From Sporisorium sorghi (lineage: Eukaryota > Basidiomycota > Ustilaginomycetes > Ustilaginales > Ustilaginaceae): a stretch of DNA of 64,000 bases. The notes beneath the pieces are model-generated. The model searched no databases, was not told the origin of the DNA, and worked only from the letters and a program-made list of their open reading frames with translations. Of the stretch, positions 42,617 through 51,768 are shown in pieces (the stretch's first letter is position 1; every line of letters begins with the position of its first letter). The stretch lies in the NCBI GenBank assembly GCA_023212695.1, contig JALCCG010000085.1, positions 1-64,000 of the forward strand, written 5' to 3'. A program made the position numbers and the translations under genes.

Positions 42617-43465
42617 CTAAAACAATGTCAGAGGTGCATATTCCTCTTCATAGTTCATAAAAAAGTATTCAGTCTCAATCCTCTTCTTCTGACCACGTTC
42701 TGCCTTCGTCACTGTTGATCCAACCTTTGCTTCCACCGTGACAAAACGCCAATCCTTATATAGTTCCAGGATGAAAGGGTGTCCATAATAGGAGACTAAA
42801 CATTTTCCTTGGATGTTATGAAGAAGATCAGCTAAATCTCGAAAGTCCTTTTCGCTGAAATTACCTTTGTAATAATGTGATCGTCCATAATACGGAGAAT
42901 CAATGAAGAAAAAAGTTTCTTTGGAATCATATCGTTTGATACATTCTCTAAAATCCAACTTTTCGATCATGACATTCCGCAGTCGCTTTTCAAATTCAGC
43001 TAATCGACCGAGGGAATTTTGATAATCAGTTGCGGTTGATTTTATTTTTGAGGCTCTCCAGCCTGAAGGTTCATTGTTACACGGAACCATCATCTGACGA
43101 AGAAGGTAGTACCAAACTACTGCTCTTTCAAAATCATCTTCAGGGAGCGGTTTTTTTGACCAAGTTTCATATAGATACCTGGATGTTGGGATTGATGACA
43201 ACGCGTCAATCAAGTCATCTCTTCTGTATCTAAGTTGCATAAGAAAATTTATGAGGTCAGTATCAATATCATTATATACTTCAACTGTGCTTGGAGCCTT
43301 CTGCGTGAGACAATGGCCACCCCCGCCGAACACTTCGCAATACGTATGATGCGCTGGTATTAATGGTATGATTTCTTTGGCTAATAGGCCCTTTCCGCCA
43401 AACCACCTAATTGGACTTTTAACTTTGTTAATATGAAATGGATTATAAGTTTTGAAGGCTTGCAT
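42617..43465 (-). CDS. Orphan D12-class (Dam-like) adenine-N6 DNA methyltransferase
   Basis: 282 residues. SAM-binding motif PIRWFGGKGLLAKEI at 18-32 and EVFGGGGHCL at 44-53, ND-D in VYNDIDTDLINFL, and the catalytic motif IV at 189-192 read as D-S-P-Y (FFFIDSPYYGRSHY) where D-P-P-Y is usual; D[SP]PY variants are known to be active. D12/Dam-like enzymes methylate adenine. No restriction gene lies beside it, so it may protect against host or defence nucleases or mark plasmid DNA. A target site cannot be read from sequence. Confidence 0.88.
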   Translation of the reverse strand: MQAFKTYNPFHINKVKSPIRWFGGKGLLAKEIIPLIPAHHTYCEVFGGGGHCLTQKAPSTVEVYNDIDTDLINFLMQLRYRRDDLIDALSSIPTSRYLYETWSKKPLPEDDFERAVVWYYLLRQMMVPCNNEPSGWRASKIKSTATDYQNSLGRLAEFEKRLRNVMIEKLDFRECIKRYDSKETFFFIDSPYYGRSHYYKGNFSEKDFRDLADLLHNIQGKCLVSYYGHPFILELYKDWRFVTVEAKVGSTVTKAERGQKKRIETEYFFMNYEEEYAPLTLF

Positions 43466-43748
43466 AAGAGAGATCCCCTTTTCCGTATCGTTTAGTATTG
43501 ATCGATCCGGAAAATGGCAGGAATCTTCGTTTTCCTCTCATAGGCTATTACTGGGGGCCGTATGAGTGCTACTTCTCACATTCGTGAAATGAGCCGGAGG
43601 CGGCCACAATGGACAACCAAACGGAGAATCTATCTTACTATGTCCCCAAATAGTAAGTTCCCCGCTCCTCCTTCGCACCATGAATTAGAGTCTCTCTCTT
43701 CGTTTCCTTCCCTTATCTTTGATTATTTTCACGGTATACACTTCCTCA

Positions 43749-44636
43749 TTAAATCAGTGCTACTCTAAGTTTATTAAGAGTTGCTGCAATTTTGTTTTCC
43801 ATCTGCAGCACATAGTCTCTCTTAATAAGATACTTTGTAAATTTCGCAATCAGTTTTCCATAACGGGATTTTATTTTTTCGTAGTGCTCCCGCTCCTTAA
43901 ATAATTTAGGCAAAGTATCCTTTCCCAGTAGGAAATTTTCTACTTCCCCGAGATGATCCTGCTTCTTAAGTAGGGACAAGAAAGCTGCTTCGGCAGCGTC
44001 ACTGTCTTTTTTTCGATTTCCGTAACTTTTTAGCAATTCTTTAATTTCCTCAAAAATGTTTTCTACACCAAAAAGTTGGGCTTTGTATTGGTAGTTTGTT
44101 AAGATTTCTCTGGCAATTAAGGGTGTTAACATTTCAAGTTCTGAAATAATCGAGTGTTTTTCACGCTGAATATCCTTTAATCGCCTTTTGTTTTCTTCCT
44201 CCTCGATGAGCTGTTGATAATGCCCAGGCTTCATAGCCAAAGAAACCGACTCTCCATAAATTCGGAATCGGATACCATTTTTCTCGAACTGAGCTTTGAG
44301 CGGATCGGTCATGACTCGACTCATATGTAATTCAATAAAAGGAATCGGATCATAAGACTTAACAAATTTGACTATATTTTCTGCAAATTGCTTCGCTGCA
44401 GACCGGGTCGTTTCGGTTTGCGGATAATCACTAATGGTTTGTTCAAATGGAATAATACGCTGTTCATAATGACTCAGAAAATAAATGTCTTCTCTTGGGA
44501 ACTCCCGTGCTTCCATGTAACGAATGATTTCATTGACCCACCGACTTTTAGGACTCTGATAAAAAAGATATGCCGGCAGCTCTGTTGCTTGACGCGTGGA
44601 TGATTCCGTAATGAATGCGATTCGTTGTTCATTCAT
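43749..44636 (-). CDS. Unknown protein with DUF6884-like N-terminus
   Basis: 295 residues, AGGAGG 12 bases before the ATG. The N-terminal 70 residues (LPAYLFYQSPKSRWVNEIIR, then DIYFLSHYEQRIIPFEQTIS) follow the order seen in DUF6884/TGT-accessory-like domains (A-x-x-L-Y-x-S-P, then L-S-x-x-x-x-I-x-P). The C-terminal two-thirds are charged and helical. No metal or P-loop motif. Function unknown; the stretch 43466-43748 upstream of the methylase has no gene. Confidence 0.5.
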   Translation of the reverse strand: MNEQRIAFITESSTRQATELPAYLFYQSPKSRWVNEIIRYMEAREFPREDIYFLSHYEQRIIPFEQTISDYPQTETTRSAAKQFAENIVKFVKSYDPIPFIELHMSRVMTDPLKAQFEKNGIRFRIYGESVSLAMKPGHYQQLIEEEENKRRLKDIQREKHSIISELEMLTPLIAREILTNYQYKAQLFGVENIFEEIKELLKSYGNRKKDSDAAEAAFLSLLKKQDHLGEVENFLLGKDTLPKLFKEREHYEKIKSRYGKLIAKFTKYLIKRDYVLQMENKIAATLNKLRVALI

Positions 44637-44709
44637 GAATTGTCATAACCTCCTATTGTGTGATTTCCACTAAGGCGACGTCACAAGTGCTATTCATGAG
44701 AAAACAAAA

Positions 44710-44850
44710 AACACTTCCCCTAAGCACTTTGTTATTCTGCAAAAAGCACAGAAAAGCACTTAAGGAAAGTGTATGTTTCTCAAAAAAGATAGAGCGGATA
44801 AGTCGCGTGACGCCGCCAAAATGGTTGTTAAGATAAGCTAAGTATAATTC
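44710..44850. repeat. Structured repeat element, copy 1
   Basis: About 140 bases that align with copy 2 at 45579-45717 (roughly three in four bases the same by eye). Each copy has a long hairpin, CACTT...CCTAAG pairing with CTTAAGGAAAGTG (44712-44772), an inner stem TTCTG/CAGAA, then a conserved block TCGCGTGACGCCGCCAAAATG (shorter shared core GTCGCGTGAC). No protein frame is kept between copies, so it is probably an RNA or DNA site. Confidence 0.6.
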
Positions 44851-44907
44851 AGAGACCAATACAAAGTAAAGGGTATTAACCGGTATGAATAATCAATTAA
44901 TCTGTCT

Positions 44908-45057
44908 TTAAAGGATGATTTTTTGCGATTCGATCTCCTCAAGTGAGCTACTCTCAAATAACCATTCATCTTTATCCGGAATATAATAAACTGATCCAAG
45001 ACTCCATTGCATGATTTTACGATCGTTAACTGTTTTAATATAGGTGTGTGCCATCAT
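44908..45057 (-). CDS. Small protein between the two repeat copies
   Basis: 49 residues (HTYIKTVNDRKIMQWSLGSV, then YYIPDKDEWLFESSSLEEIE). GAAAGGAAAC precedes two tandem ATG codons. Unknown. Confidence 0.55.
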   Translation of the reverse strand: MMAHTYIKTVNDRKIMQWSLGSVYYIPDKDEWLFESSSLEEIESQKIIL

Positions 45058-45128
45058 CAATTGTTTCCTTTCAGATATTAAAAACCATGTGAGAATTAGG
45101 TTCGGACTTTAATAATTGCAATTTGATA

Positions 45129-45332
45129 TTAAAGACATTTAACAACAACATTGAAAATTAAATGTGGGTTACCATATTCGGAATCAAATACAGATTTAAC
45201 GCTACCACCTATTTTGATGGCATACATATGCTTCCAATCAAGTTGGTCGAAATATTGCCATAGTTGCGTATTGCCCTCATCATTAAGTAATTCCCAGTCT
45301 CTAGTAAACTCTTCAATATATTTATTATCCAT
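45129..45332 (-). CDS. Small protein between the two repeat copies
   Basis: 67 residues, helical, acidic (DNKYIEEFTRDWELLNDEG, then QYFDQLDWKHMYAIKIGGSV). AAGGAG seven to eight bases before the ATG. Unknown. Confidence 0.6.
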   Translation of the reverse strand: MDNKYIEEFTRDWELLNDEGNTQLWQYFDQLDWKHMYAIKIGGSVKSVFDSEYGNPHLIFNVVVKCL

Positions 45333-45461
45333 GCCAAACTCCTTCTTTTATATTTATATTTTTTGTTTGATTGTTAATTCTAATTTTAATTTTTCCGTCC
45401 GCTATGCAATGCCTCCTTTGTCAGTTTGAAGAAATTCCTCTAGAAAGATTAGTTGACATAA

Positions 45462-45560
45462 TCATTGATTTGAACTGGATATCAAACAGTCTTCCGTCTC
45501 AATAGTAATTCGATTCTTTAGTTTTTCAATGAGTGTACTTTTACCTATCCCACTACCTTC
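45462..45560 (-). pseudogene. P-loop NTPase fragment
   Basis: A 32-codon frame without start reads E-GSGIGKSTLIEKLKNRI, a Walker A motif (G-x-x-x-x-G-K-S-T) of a kinase or ATPase, then ends at a TGA. An in-frame TGA precedes it. It abuts copy 2 of the structured repeat, as if the element had cut off the gene. Confidence 0.5.
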
Positions 45561-45578
45561 TCATCTAATGGGTAAAGA

Positions 45579-45717
45579 AAACACTTTCCTTAAGCCTGAT
45601 AATTCTGCATAACAACACAGAAAAGCACTTAAGAAAAGTGTTACTTTCAAATTTGAAAAAGTAGCGGGTGGGTCGCGTGACACCGCCAAAATGAATTCTA
45701 AGTTATGTTAATTATAA
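45579..45717. repeat. Structured repeat element, copy 2
   Basis: Direct copy of the element at 44710-44850. Hairpin ACACTTTCCTTAAG with CTTAAGAAAAGTGT, inner TTCTG/CAGAA, then GGTCGCGTGAC and CCGCCAAAATG. It lies just after the histidine kinase stop and could act as its terminator or as an independent RNA. Confidence 0.6.
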
Positions 45718-45760
45718 AACAATAATAAATTTGATGTAAAGTTCTTAGACTCAACGTTTT

Positions 45761-47524
45761 CTATCCTATTTTCTTTACCTCTTTCCCCAAAGCGTAAAGT
45801 GGTATTCTCAACTTAAACAGGTTCCCATCTGCCAAAGGTTCTACAAAAACATTCCCGTTGTACTTTTTAAGAATAGTATTCACGATATAGAGTCCTAGGC
45901 CCGAATGCTTCTCTGTATTTGACTTAGTGCTAAAACCCTTCTCAAAAATCTGATTAATTTGTTCGTCCTGAAGTATTGTACCCTTATTAAATACTCCAAA
46001 ACACAAATGATCATTTTCGACATAACCATTTACTACAACATATCGATCTTCCTCAGGATTATTTTCAACTGCATCAAAAGCGTTATCAATTAGATTACTG
46101 AGGATTTTAACAAGATCGGTACTCTTCAAAGTACCCAGCGAAATATTCCCCATATTTATAATGTCATGTTCAAATAGGATCTTATTATTCATCGCCTGTG
46201 TAATTTTGGCCTGAATAAGAGCAGAAATGGCCGGAGAGTTGATATTAATGATGTCGTTTACAATCATAGTTTCACCAACGATCTCTTTCGTGTACTTTTT
46301 AAGCTCATCATATTCACCTAGCTGCACAAGGGAATGAATCGTACTTAGATGATTATTAAAGTCATGTCGCTGTTCTTTAATAGAGGAGAACATTTGATCA
46401 ATGTTTTCAACGAATACATCTCGAACTGACTGAAAAGCTACTTCCTTATTCCGGCTATAATACTTTGAAACCAGTAAAAAGAAAATAACTCCCAATATGG
46501 TTGTGATGGATATGATGATTAGCAGATTCTTTTGAAACTCATGCATAGTTGCATTGACGGTAGTTAAATCTGCAACTAGACCAACAACTACTGGGTAGTC
46601 TAAATGTAGCGGGATAAAAGATTTTAGAACACTGGTACCGTGGATTGTAGTCTCATAAGATAACTCTTTCTGTGATTCATATGCCTGCTTCACGTATTCA
46701 TCGTCTCGTGCATCTTTTAAATTGTATGAACCAAATAGTATTTCTCTATCGGAATACCAAACAACGCCTTCTTTTATAAATTGCTCTTGTTCTTTTAGGA
46801 AGATTGGTGGGTTAAACACGGATACTTCTGTTACGATACTGTTCTGCACGATTTGACTTATCATGGCATCAACGCCTGTATCCTTCTGATATTCCCTGAA
46901 TTTTTCATCATGAACGAATGGGTCGATAATATAGTTTGTAGTCCCATCATAATAATATCCCCAAAGATCAACATTCTGAGTGTTTGTCATAGACGTATTC
47001 ATGGGTCCCGCCCAATAGTTCGGTAGAATCTGTCCTACCGGCACATCAACATTTTTATGATCTAGAAGCTGGTTGAATGCTTCAAACCAGTAACCCCTCC
47101 AGTTCTTTGTGGTCATCCCCAATTCTTTTGGATCAGAAGACTTGTAGCCAATGATATCATCTCCGGAACGCTTCATTAACGTAATATGATCAATTCCCGC
47201 TTTTTTGCTGATGATATCTAGCTGTTCGTTTGTTACCTTTTCTATATCCGGATCCAGATTAGATTGAGCGTATAAAGCAACAGATCTTAAATTTTGACCA
47301 AGCATCCAAGTCATATAGTCTTCACCTTTTCGAGAAAGTTGGATCGAAGCGCTGATGTTCTCTGCCTGGATTTTCATTTTTTCGTTTTGCTGGTCGATGA
47401 GAGTTCTTCGACTGAAATTGTAGAATGCGTAATCGATCGCTCCCAATATTAAAAGAATTAAATGCAGTGTAATAACAGTGACTTTAAATTGTTTTGATGT
47501 TAAGTAGGATCGTAACTTCAACAA
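45761..47524 (-). CDS. Orphan sensor histidine kinase (Spo0B/CitA-type)
   Basis: 587 residues, TTG start with GGGGGAG upstream. Two membrane helices (about 16-36 and 332-352) flank a 290-residue extracellular sensor, probably a double Cache-like domain. The phospho-accepting H387 is in the box QRHDFNNHLSTIHSLV, the form found in CitA/DcuS/LytS-like and Spo0B-like kinases. The ATPase domain has the N box (NLIDNAFDAVENN) and GLGLYIVNTIL G box. No response regulator gene lies next to it; the plus-strand neighbour is an MBL hydrolase read divergently. Confidence 0.88.
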   Translation of the reverse strand: MLKLRSYLTSKQFKVTVITLHLILLILGAIDYAFYNFSRRTLIDQQNEKMKIQAENISASIQLSRKGEDYMTWMLGQNLRSVALYAQSNLDPDIEKVTNEQLDIISKKAGIDHITLMKRSGDDIIGYKSSDPKELGMTTKNWRGYWFEAFNQLLDHKNVDVPVGQILPNYWAGPMNTSMTNTQNVDLWGYYYDGTTNYIIDPFVHDEKFREYQKDTGVDAMISQIVQNSIVTEVSVFNPPIFLKEQEQFIKEGVVWYSDREILFGSYNLKDARDDEYVKQAYESQKELSYETTIHGTSVLKSFIPLHLDYPVVVGLVADLTTVNATMHEFQKNLLIIISITTILGVIFFLLVSKYYSRNKEVAFQSVRDVFVENIDQMFSSIKEQRHDFNNHLSTIHSLVQLGEYDELKKYTKEIVGETMIVNDIININSPAISALIQAKITQAMNNKILFEHDIINMGNISLGTLKSTDLVKILSNLIDNAFDAVENNPEEDRYVVVNGYVENDHLCFGVFNKGTILQDEQINQIFEKGFSTKSNTEKHSGLGLYIVNTILKKYNGNVFVEPLADGNLFKLRIPLYALGKEVKKIG

Positions 47525-47651
47525 TGCTCCCCCTTAGATGTTATCAATCTTCTTCTATATCTTCGACATAACGAATGTAAACATTTAGATGCGTAATTTT
47601 TGAGATGAGTTATAATGATATTTCAATTAAACAACAGGAGGAGCAGATGTA

Positions 47652-48389
47652 ATGAAACTTACTTTCTTAGGGGCTGGAGATATGTTTTCCTTCAACCAGG
47701 GCCATAACAGTGTTTTGGTGGAGTTCTCTTCCACCAATTTAGTGATTGACTTCCCGGAGACAAATTTCAAAGCGCTACGTGAGATGGGTAAAGATTTAAA
47801 TGATATTCAAAATGTTTTTATATCCCATCTTCATGAGGACCATATTAATGGGCTGCAGTTGCTAGGTTATTACTGTGGTGTACACTCTGAGATCAAACCC
47901 AACTTATTTGTACACAGCACATTGTACGATTTGCTTTGGCAAACACTTCGTACCGGCTTGGAACATAGCACCTTTGGGCCTAAATCCCTCTCGGATTACT
48001 TTAACGTACAGATTTTTGATGATGAATTCACGGTTGAAGGCCAGACGTTTAGGGCCATTAAAACTTTACATGTTCCAGGGATGATTTCTCATGGATTGTT
48101 GTGTGAGCCACATTTTTATTATTCTGGCGACAGCACATTAGATGAAGATTTTGTTGTTCAAATATCCAGTAATGTGAAAACAATCTTCCATGAATGTCAT
48201 CTGCAGAATGAACAACTGAAGTCTCATACCTCGCTTGAGGAAATCATGAGTTTGCCCAAAGAAGTTCGTGATCAAATGGTTCTCATGCATTATGAGGATC
48301 GATACACTGACATTATGGAGAAAAATTCTCTTGAAGAACGAACGGGGCTAAAGATCGCTGCAGCTCATACCGAATTTCATTTTTCTTAA
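47652..48389 (+). CDS. Metallo-beta-lactamase-fold hydrolase
   Basis: 245 residues. H59-x-H61-x-D63-H64 motif in FISHLHEDHINGLQL, a later metal ligand Asp in YYSGDSTLDED and His in TIFHECHLQNE, and a final HYED. The layout is like RNase Z/phosphorylcholine-esterase-type MBL proteins, lacking a signal peptide. GGAGGAGCAG precedes the ATG. It is divergent from the histidine kinase. Substrate not predictable. Confidence 0.85.
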   Translation: MKLTFLGAGDMFSFNQGHNSVLVEFSSTNLVIDFPETNFKALREMGKDLNDIQNVFISHLHEDHINGLQLLGYYCGVHSEIKPNLFVHSTLYDLLWQTLRTGLEHSTFGPKSLSDYFNVQIFDDEFTVEGQTFRAIKTLHVPGMISHGLLCEPHFYYSGDSTLDEDFVVQISSNVKTIFHECHLQNEQLKSHTSLEEIMSLPKEVRDQMVLMHYEDRYTDIMEKNSLEERTGLKIAAAHTEFHFS

Positions 48390-48393
48390 ACGC

Positions 48394-48430
48394 AAAAAAG
48401 GGACTTCTCAGTGGAGATAGGTCCCTTTTT
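48394..48430 (+). terminator. Terminator of the MBL gene
   Basis: AAAAAAGGGAC and GTCCCTTTTT arms around a 14-16 base loop. Confidence 0.75.
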
Positions 48431-48585
48431 GGTTGCTTTGATAGTTTTTAGAAGTCGCATGGTATGTTAAGTACCCAAGAAACAAAGAGATGTGAGAATC
48501 AAAAATAACAACCACATCAGAAAAAATATTGATTTTCTTGTTTACATCCGTCTCTATTATTTCATTTCCAGAAATGATACATATA

Positions 48586-49065
48586 TCAGGCACCAAAACA
48601 CTTATATCTAAGCCAGCGGTATGTAAAACCTGTATGTATAATAAGGTACAAGCTAACTCCTATAGACCCGGATAACAAATAAAGTACCATTCTGTTCATT
48701 GGTTCCACAATTATAAACAAGTAGAACATAGAACCAAACCCCAAAGTGGTAATCGCGAGAGCTTTTATTGTATCAGAAGCACGTGTTTTGTGATTTGGTG
48801 GAGATATTTCTCTTTCCTTTGAAGATTTTTCGAAAAGTTTACAAGTTGTTTGGTACCTGTGCCTTTCTAAAAACATTTGCATTGTGACGCTATAAAATAG
48901 GAAAGTACCAATTGTTCCTGTTAGGAATGTTTTAAAAGATGGTGGTTGGTGCGAAAATGAATAGGCTAGGCAAGATACAATAATGATCATTAGTGTCAAT
49001 GCAGCAAATTTAAGTATTGCAGGTGGTGTTAATTCAGTATTCGAATTGGTATTTGAATTTTTCAT
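48586..49065 (-). CDS. Integral membrane protein, four helices
   Basis: 159 residues, Asn/Thr-rich start then hydrophobic stretches at about 18-36 (FAALTLMIIIVSCLAYSF), 46-63, 103-121 (ALAITTLGFGSMFYLFII) and 127-147. A charged cytosolic loop lies between helices 2 and 3. No family recognised. Confidence 0.55.
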   Translation of the reverse strand: MKNSNTNSNTELTPPAILKFAALTLMIIIVSCLAYSFSHQPPSFKTFLTGTIGTFLFYSVTMQMFLERHRYQTTCKLFEKSSKEREISPPNHKTRASDTIKALAITTLGFGSMFYLFIIVEPMNRMVLYLLSGSIGVSLYLIIHTGFTYRWLRYKCFGA

Positions 49066-49166
49066 TAGGTACCTCTGATTTATTGATGGAAGTTTTATTA
49101 GTAAAGCTTTTAAAAATTAGATTAATTCATTAGCAACTAACAGATGGATATATAACACATGCATTT

Positions 49167-49406
49167 CTACTTATCAGATAAATCACTAGTATTAATGTTT
49201 ATCATCCACCCGACTGATTCTAGATTTTTATTTCTAGCGTATTCAGCCATTATATCTGAACGTTTTATCACTTCGTTTACCATCTTAGCTCTCTGTTCTT
49301 GCTTTGCTTCAAGGGAATTTATGTTTATAGCTACCACGGATAATACTGAAACAATGATCAGAGAGGAAGCAATCCCCATTATAAATGCAAGTTTTTTCGG
49401 TTTCAT
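49167..49406 (-). CDS. Small membrane-anchored protein
   Basis: 79 residues: one N-terminal helix (LAFIMGIASSLIIVSVLSVV) and a charged outer tail (SLEAKQEQRAKMVNEVIKRS). AAAGGAG lies nine or so bases before the ATG. Unknown. Confidence 0.55.
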   Translation of the reverse strand: MKPKKLAFIMGIASSLIIVSVLSVVAININSLEAKQEQRAKMVNEVIKRSDIMAEYARNKNLESVGWMININTSDLSDK

Positions 49407-49485
49407 TTATGTGTGCTCCTTTCCCTTATTGGAGATATAGGTTAAAAGAAAATCAGTCAATTTCATATAAAGATTGATTAGTAAT

Positions 49486-50040
49486 TTATTTCTTGATGAG
49501 TTCTTCCGCTGGCGCAGTTAACTCTATATGATAATAGCCATCTTGTATACCGTACATGCTCATTCCTCTAACATCTTTGACTGTTAGAGTTGTCTTATCG
49601 TCCTTAGATACTCTTATTTTATCAACGACTAGAGACTGTAGTTCCGCTTTGTCATCTTCAACTTTAACAATTGTTTCCCTTGCTTCACTAACTATATCCA
49701 GAACATGAAGTGATTTTTCCGGTAAGTTGTTTATGAAGTCAGGCACATGTGTTTCTTCCCAGACTTTCTTTTGGACTTCCCATTTTTTGCTGTTTGATGT
49801 CTCGATTATGTACGAAACTAAGTCTGAAAGAACCAATGAGCCTATTAAAAGAGCGCCTAAATAAATATATAGAACCCATTTTATTCTTTCTCGAATTGAC
49901 TCAGTATCAAATTTATATATTAAAATAGAACCAACAATTAAACCAAATAATACAAGAATCAATTTAATCCATATTGGTATATCGGGCGGGACATCACCTG
50001 GATATAAACTTATTAATTGTTCTTTTGTCAAATCAGCCAT
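49486..50040 (-). CDS. Two-helix membrane protein, paralogue of 30246 and 50158
   Basis: 184 residues starting ADLTKEQLISLYPGDVPP. Helices at about 24-44 (WIKLILVLFGLIVGSILIY) and 55-76 (WVLYIYLGALLIGSLVLSD), then an outer domain ending SMYGIQDGYYHIELTAPAEE, which matches the KYGIPEDTDYYIFF end of the 30246 protein. AAAGGAG lies only one base before the ATG, so the start may be slightly different. Unknown function. Confidence 0.65.
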   Translation of the reverse strand: MADLTKEQLISLYPGDVPPDIPIWIKLILVLFGLIVGSILIYKFDTESIRERIKWVLYIYLGALLIGSLVLSDLVSYIIETSNSKKWEVQKKVWEETHVPDFINNLPEKSLHVLDIVSEARETIVKVEDDKAELQSLVVDKIRVSKDDKTTLTVKDVRGMSMYGIQDGYYHIELTAPAEELIKK

Positions 50041-50157
50041 ACTCCTTTAACTAAGATTTAGTATATCATTTTATCTTTTTGGTAAGTATAAAGTCACTTC
50101 ATGGAAATCCGGATAAATCTCATACTCAGATAAATCACCTACCCACTTAGCTTCAAC

Positions 50158-50616
50158 TTACGGTTTTTCAGAATTTGTATATTGTATTTTTGATGTCTCT
50201 ACTATTTTTATAGATTTATCGGTGTCCAAAACTACTGAGTATTTTCCATTATTTAATGTCCTTTCTATAATTTCATACCTTTCTAGTGCTACATATGGTA
50301 AATACTCTTCATGGAAAGTGAAGTTTTTCCATTTATAAACATCTATAGAATGATTTAATTCGGATGATAAAGTTGGTTTTGTAGAAACATCAAATATACT
50401 AGTCAGTAGAAATATAGAAATGATAGTCGTAAGAGCAAATGATAGAAAAAGCAGGAACCTATTAACTTCTCTACTTATTTTTAAAAAGAAAAAATAAACA
50501 AGTACTGTGATAAAGACTCCAATGATTACTGAAATTATAATTAAGTTTATAAGTTTTATAAGAGGTGAGCCTGATTCCATCAAAGGATAATTTGAAATGA
50601 ATTCTTCCCTCGTCAT
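50158..50616 (-). CDS. Two-helix membrane protein, paralogue of 30246 and 49486
   Basis: 152 residues from the ATG at 50616 (AAAGGAG six bases upstream). Starts TREEFISNYPLMESGS, then helices at about 19-43 (LINLIIISVIIGVFITVLVY) and 54-72 (LLFLSFALTTIISIFLLT). The outer part has KWKNFTFHEEYLPYVALERY like the AWKNENLPTYARMLP segment of the 30246 protein, but the C-terminus is shorter, so it may be truncated. Unknown function. Confidence 0.65.
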   Translation of the reverse strand: MTREEFISNYPLMESGSPLIKLINLIIISVIIGVFITVLVYFFFLKISREVNRFLLFLSFALTTIISIFLLTSIFDVSTKPTLSSELNHSIDVYKWKNFTFHEEYLPYVALERYEIIERTLNNGKYSVVLDTDKSIKIVETSKIQYTNSEKP

Positions 50617-50953
50617 GTATAACTCCTTTATCATGAAGATTTTTGTGCTTACAAGAATTTAGTTTTAATTTCTAAGCAATATATAGATCTTAGCAAAAAT
50701 ATGAAATAGCTTACTTAAACTATAGATTTGATATGCTTTCTCTTCCTAGAGGTGTTGTTAATTTCGGAAACTTTCTTTAATCTAGTTGTATATATACATC
50801 GTAAATCCTAAAATTGTGAGAACCAATAGCAGCCTACTACCAAAAGAGCAATAACAGGGCCAATAGTTAATTCACTTAACTATTACACTTCATCTTTGCA
50901 ATTCATCAAGCACCCTCCGTGGGATTACTTCGTAATGCTTCCCATAAGTGATT
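50617..50953. other. Gene-free AT-rich stretch
   Basis: No gene, repeat or clear hairpin is seen other than the likely promoter of the 50616 gene. The area ends with the 3' flank of the lipoprotein gene. Confidence 0.4.
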
Positions 50954-51643
50954 CTAATTTGAAACCAATGGTTCAGATTCAAAGTTATCAGTTCTTTCTA
51001 CTTCAATCTTATTCTTCACAGCATTTCCTTTGTGAGCTTTTTTCAGTGAAGACAAGTGCTTTTGTATTTGTTTTTTGTATTCTGGGATCTTGGCAACTTC
51101 TTGTTCATCGATATCAGTTGTGATCCCCGCCGTAGTATATTTGTATGGGTGAGGTTTTATATAGTAAGTACCATTCGTTTGATATATCTCACCTGAAGGG
51201 TCGAACCAAAAGATAAAATCTCCCGCGTTTCCAAACACACCAACTTCATCAGGTGCCTCAACAATGACATCATTATTGTAACCACCTTGGTATGCCTTAC
51301 TGAAAGTTTCAGTGCTGGTAAGCCTCTTGTTACCATTCGTAACTTTTCCTCTTACTGGTACCCTATCGATTATATTCCCTTCGGAAATTACGTATAGCCA
51401 CATAAGCTTTGATGGATCATTAAAAGCTTTGATGCGGTCAACAATATTCTGTCGTTCTAAGCTCGCATCCATTTGGGGTACTTCCACTTGGGTTGCTAGT
51501 TGAGCAGCTTGCTGCATCTTTTGTTCTGTTTGCTTGTTTATTTCTTGCTGGGCAATACTCGGCTCCTCTAAAAAGCAGCCAGAAAGGATTGATAGTGAAG
51601 TACAAGTTATAACAGAAGCGGAAATGATTCTCTTTAAAGACAT
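50954..51643 (-). CDS. Lipoprotein of unknown function
   Basis: 229 residues from the ATG at 51643 (AAGGAGGG upstream); a longer frame from 51679 has no site. Lipobox L-S-G-C at about 20-23 (SLSILSGCFLEE). Next comes a Gln/Ala-rich helix (QQEINKQTEQKMQQAAQLAT), then a folded domain (DPSKLMWLYVISEGNIIDRV, then GNAGDFIFWFDPSGEIYQTN). The core resembles uncharacterised lipoproteins of Gram-positive plasmids and phages. Terminator at 51769. Confidence 0.75.
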   Translation of the reverse strand: MSLKRIISASVITCTSLSILSGCFLEEPSIAQQEINKQTEQKMQQAAQLATQVEVPQMDASLERQNIVDRIKAFNDPSKLMWLYVISEGNIIDRVPVRGKVTNGNKRLTSTETFSKAYQGGYNNDVIVEAPDEVGVFGNAGDFIFWFDPSGEIYQTNGTYYIKPHPYKYTTAGITTDIDEQEVAKIPEYKKQIQKHLSSLKKAHKGNAVKNKIEVERTDNFESEPLVSN

Positions 51644-51768
51644 ATCTGCGTCCCTCCTTAATTTCATGATTACACTCAATCATTATTAACTTACGGATGA
51701 TGATTTTTTTAAATATAAGCTGTTACGTTTAATATATAACAAGGGTTGTTGGTTCGAGAAACAAAAGA

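Noticed and set aside
43562..43768. 68-codon plus-strand frame between methylase and the 43749 gene
   Set aside because: No ribosome binding site, basic/Ser-rich random-looking composition, overlaps the end of a real gene.
44653..44859. 68-codon frame through repeat copy 1
   Set aside because: The matching part of copy 2 does not keep the frame, so the conservation is not at protein level.
48408..48596. 62-codon frame on the minus strand after the four-helix membrane protein gene
   Set aside because: No ribosome binding site, starts inside the preceding gene and ends inside the terminator of the MBL gene; taken as non-coding.
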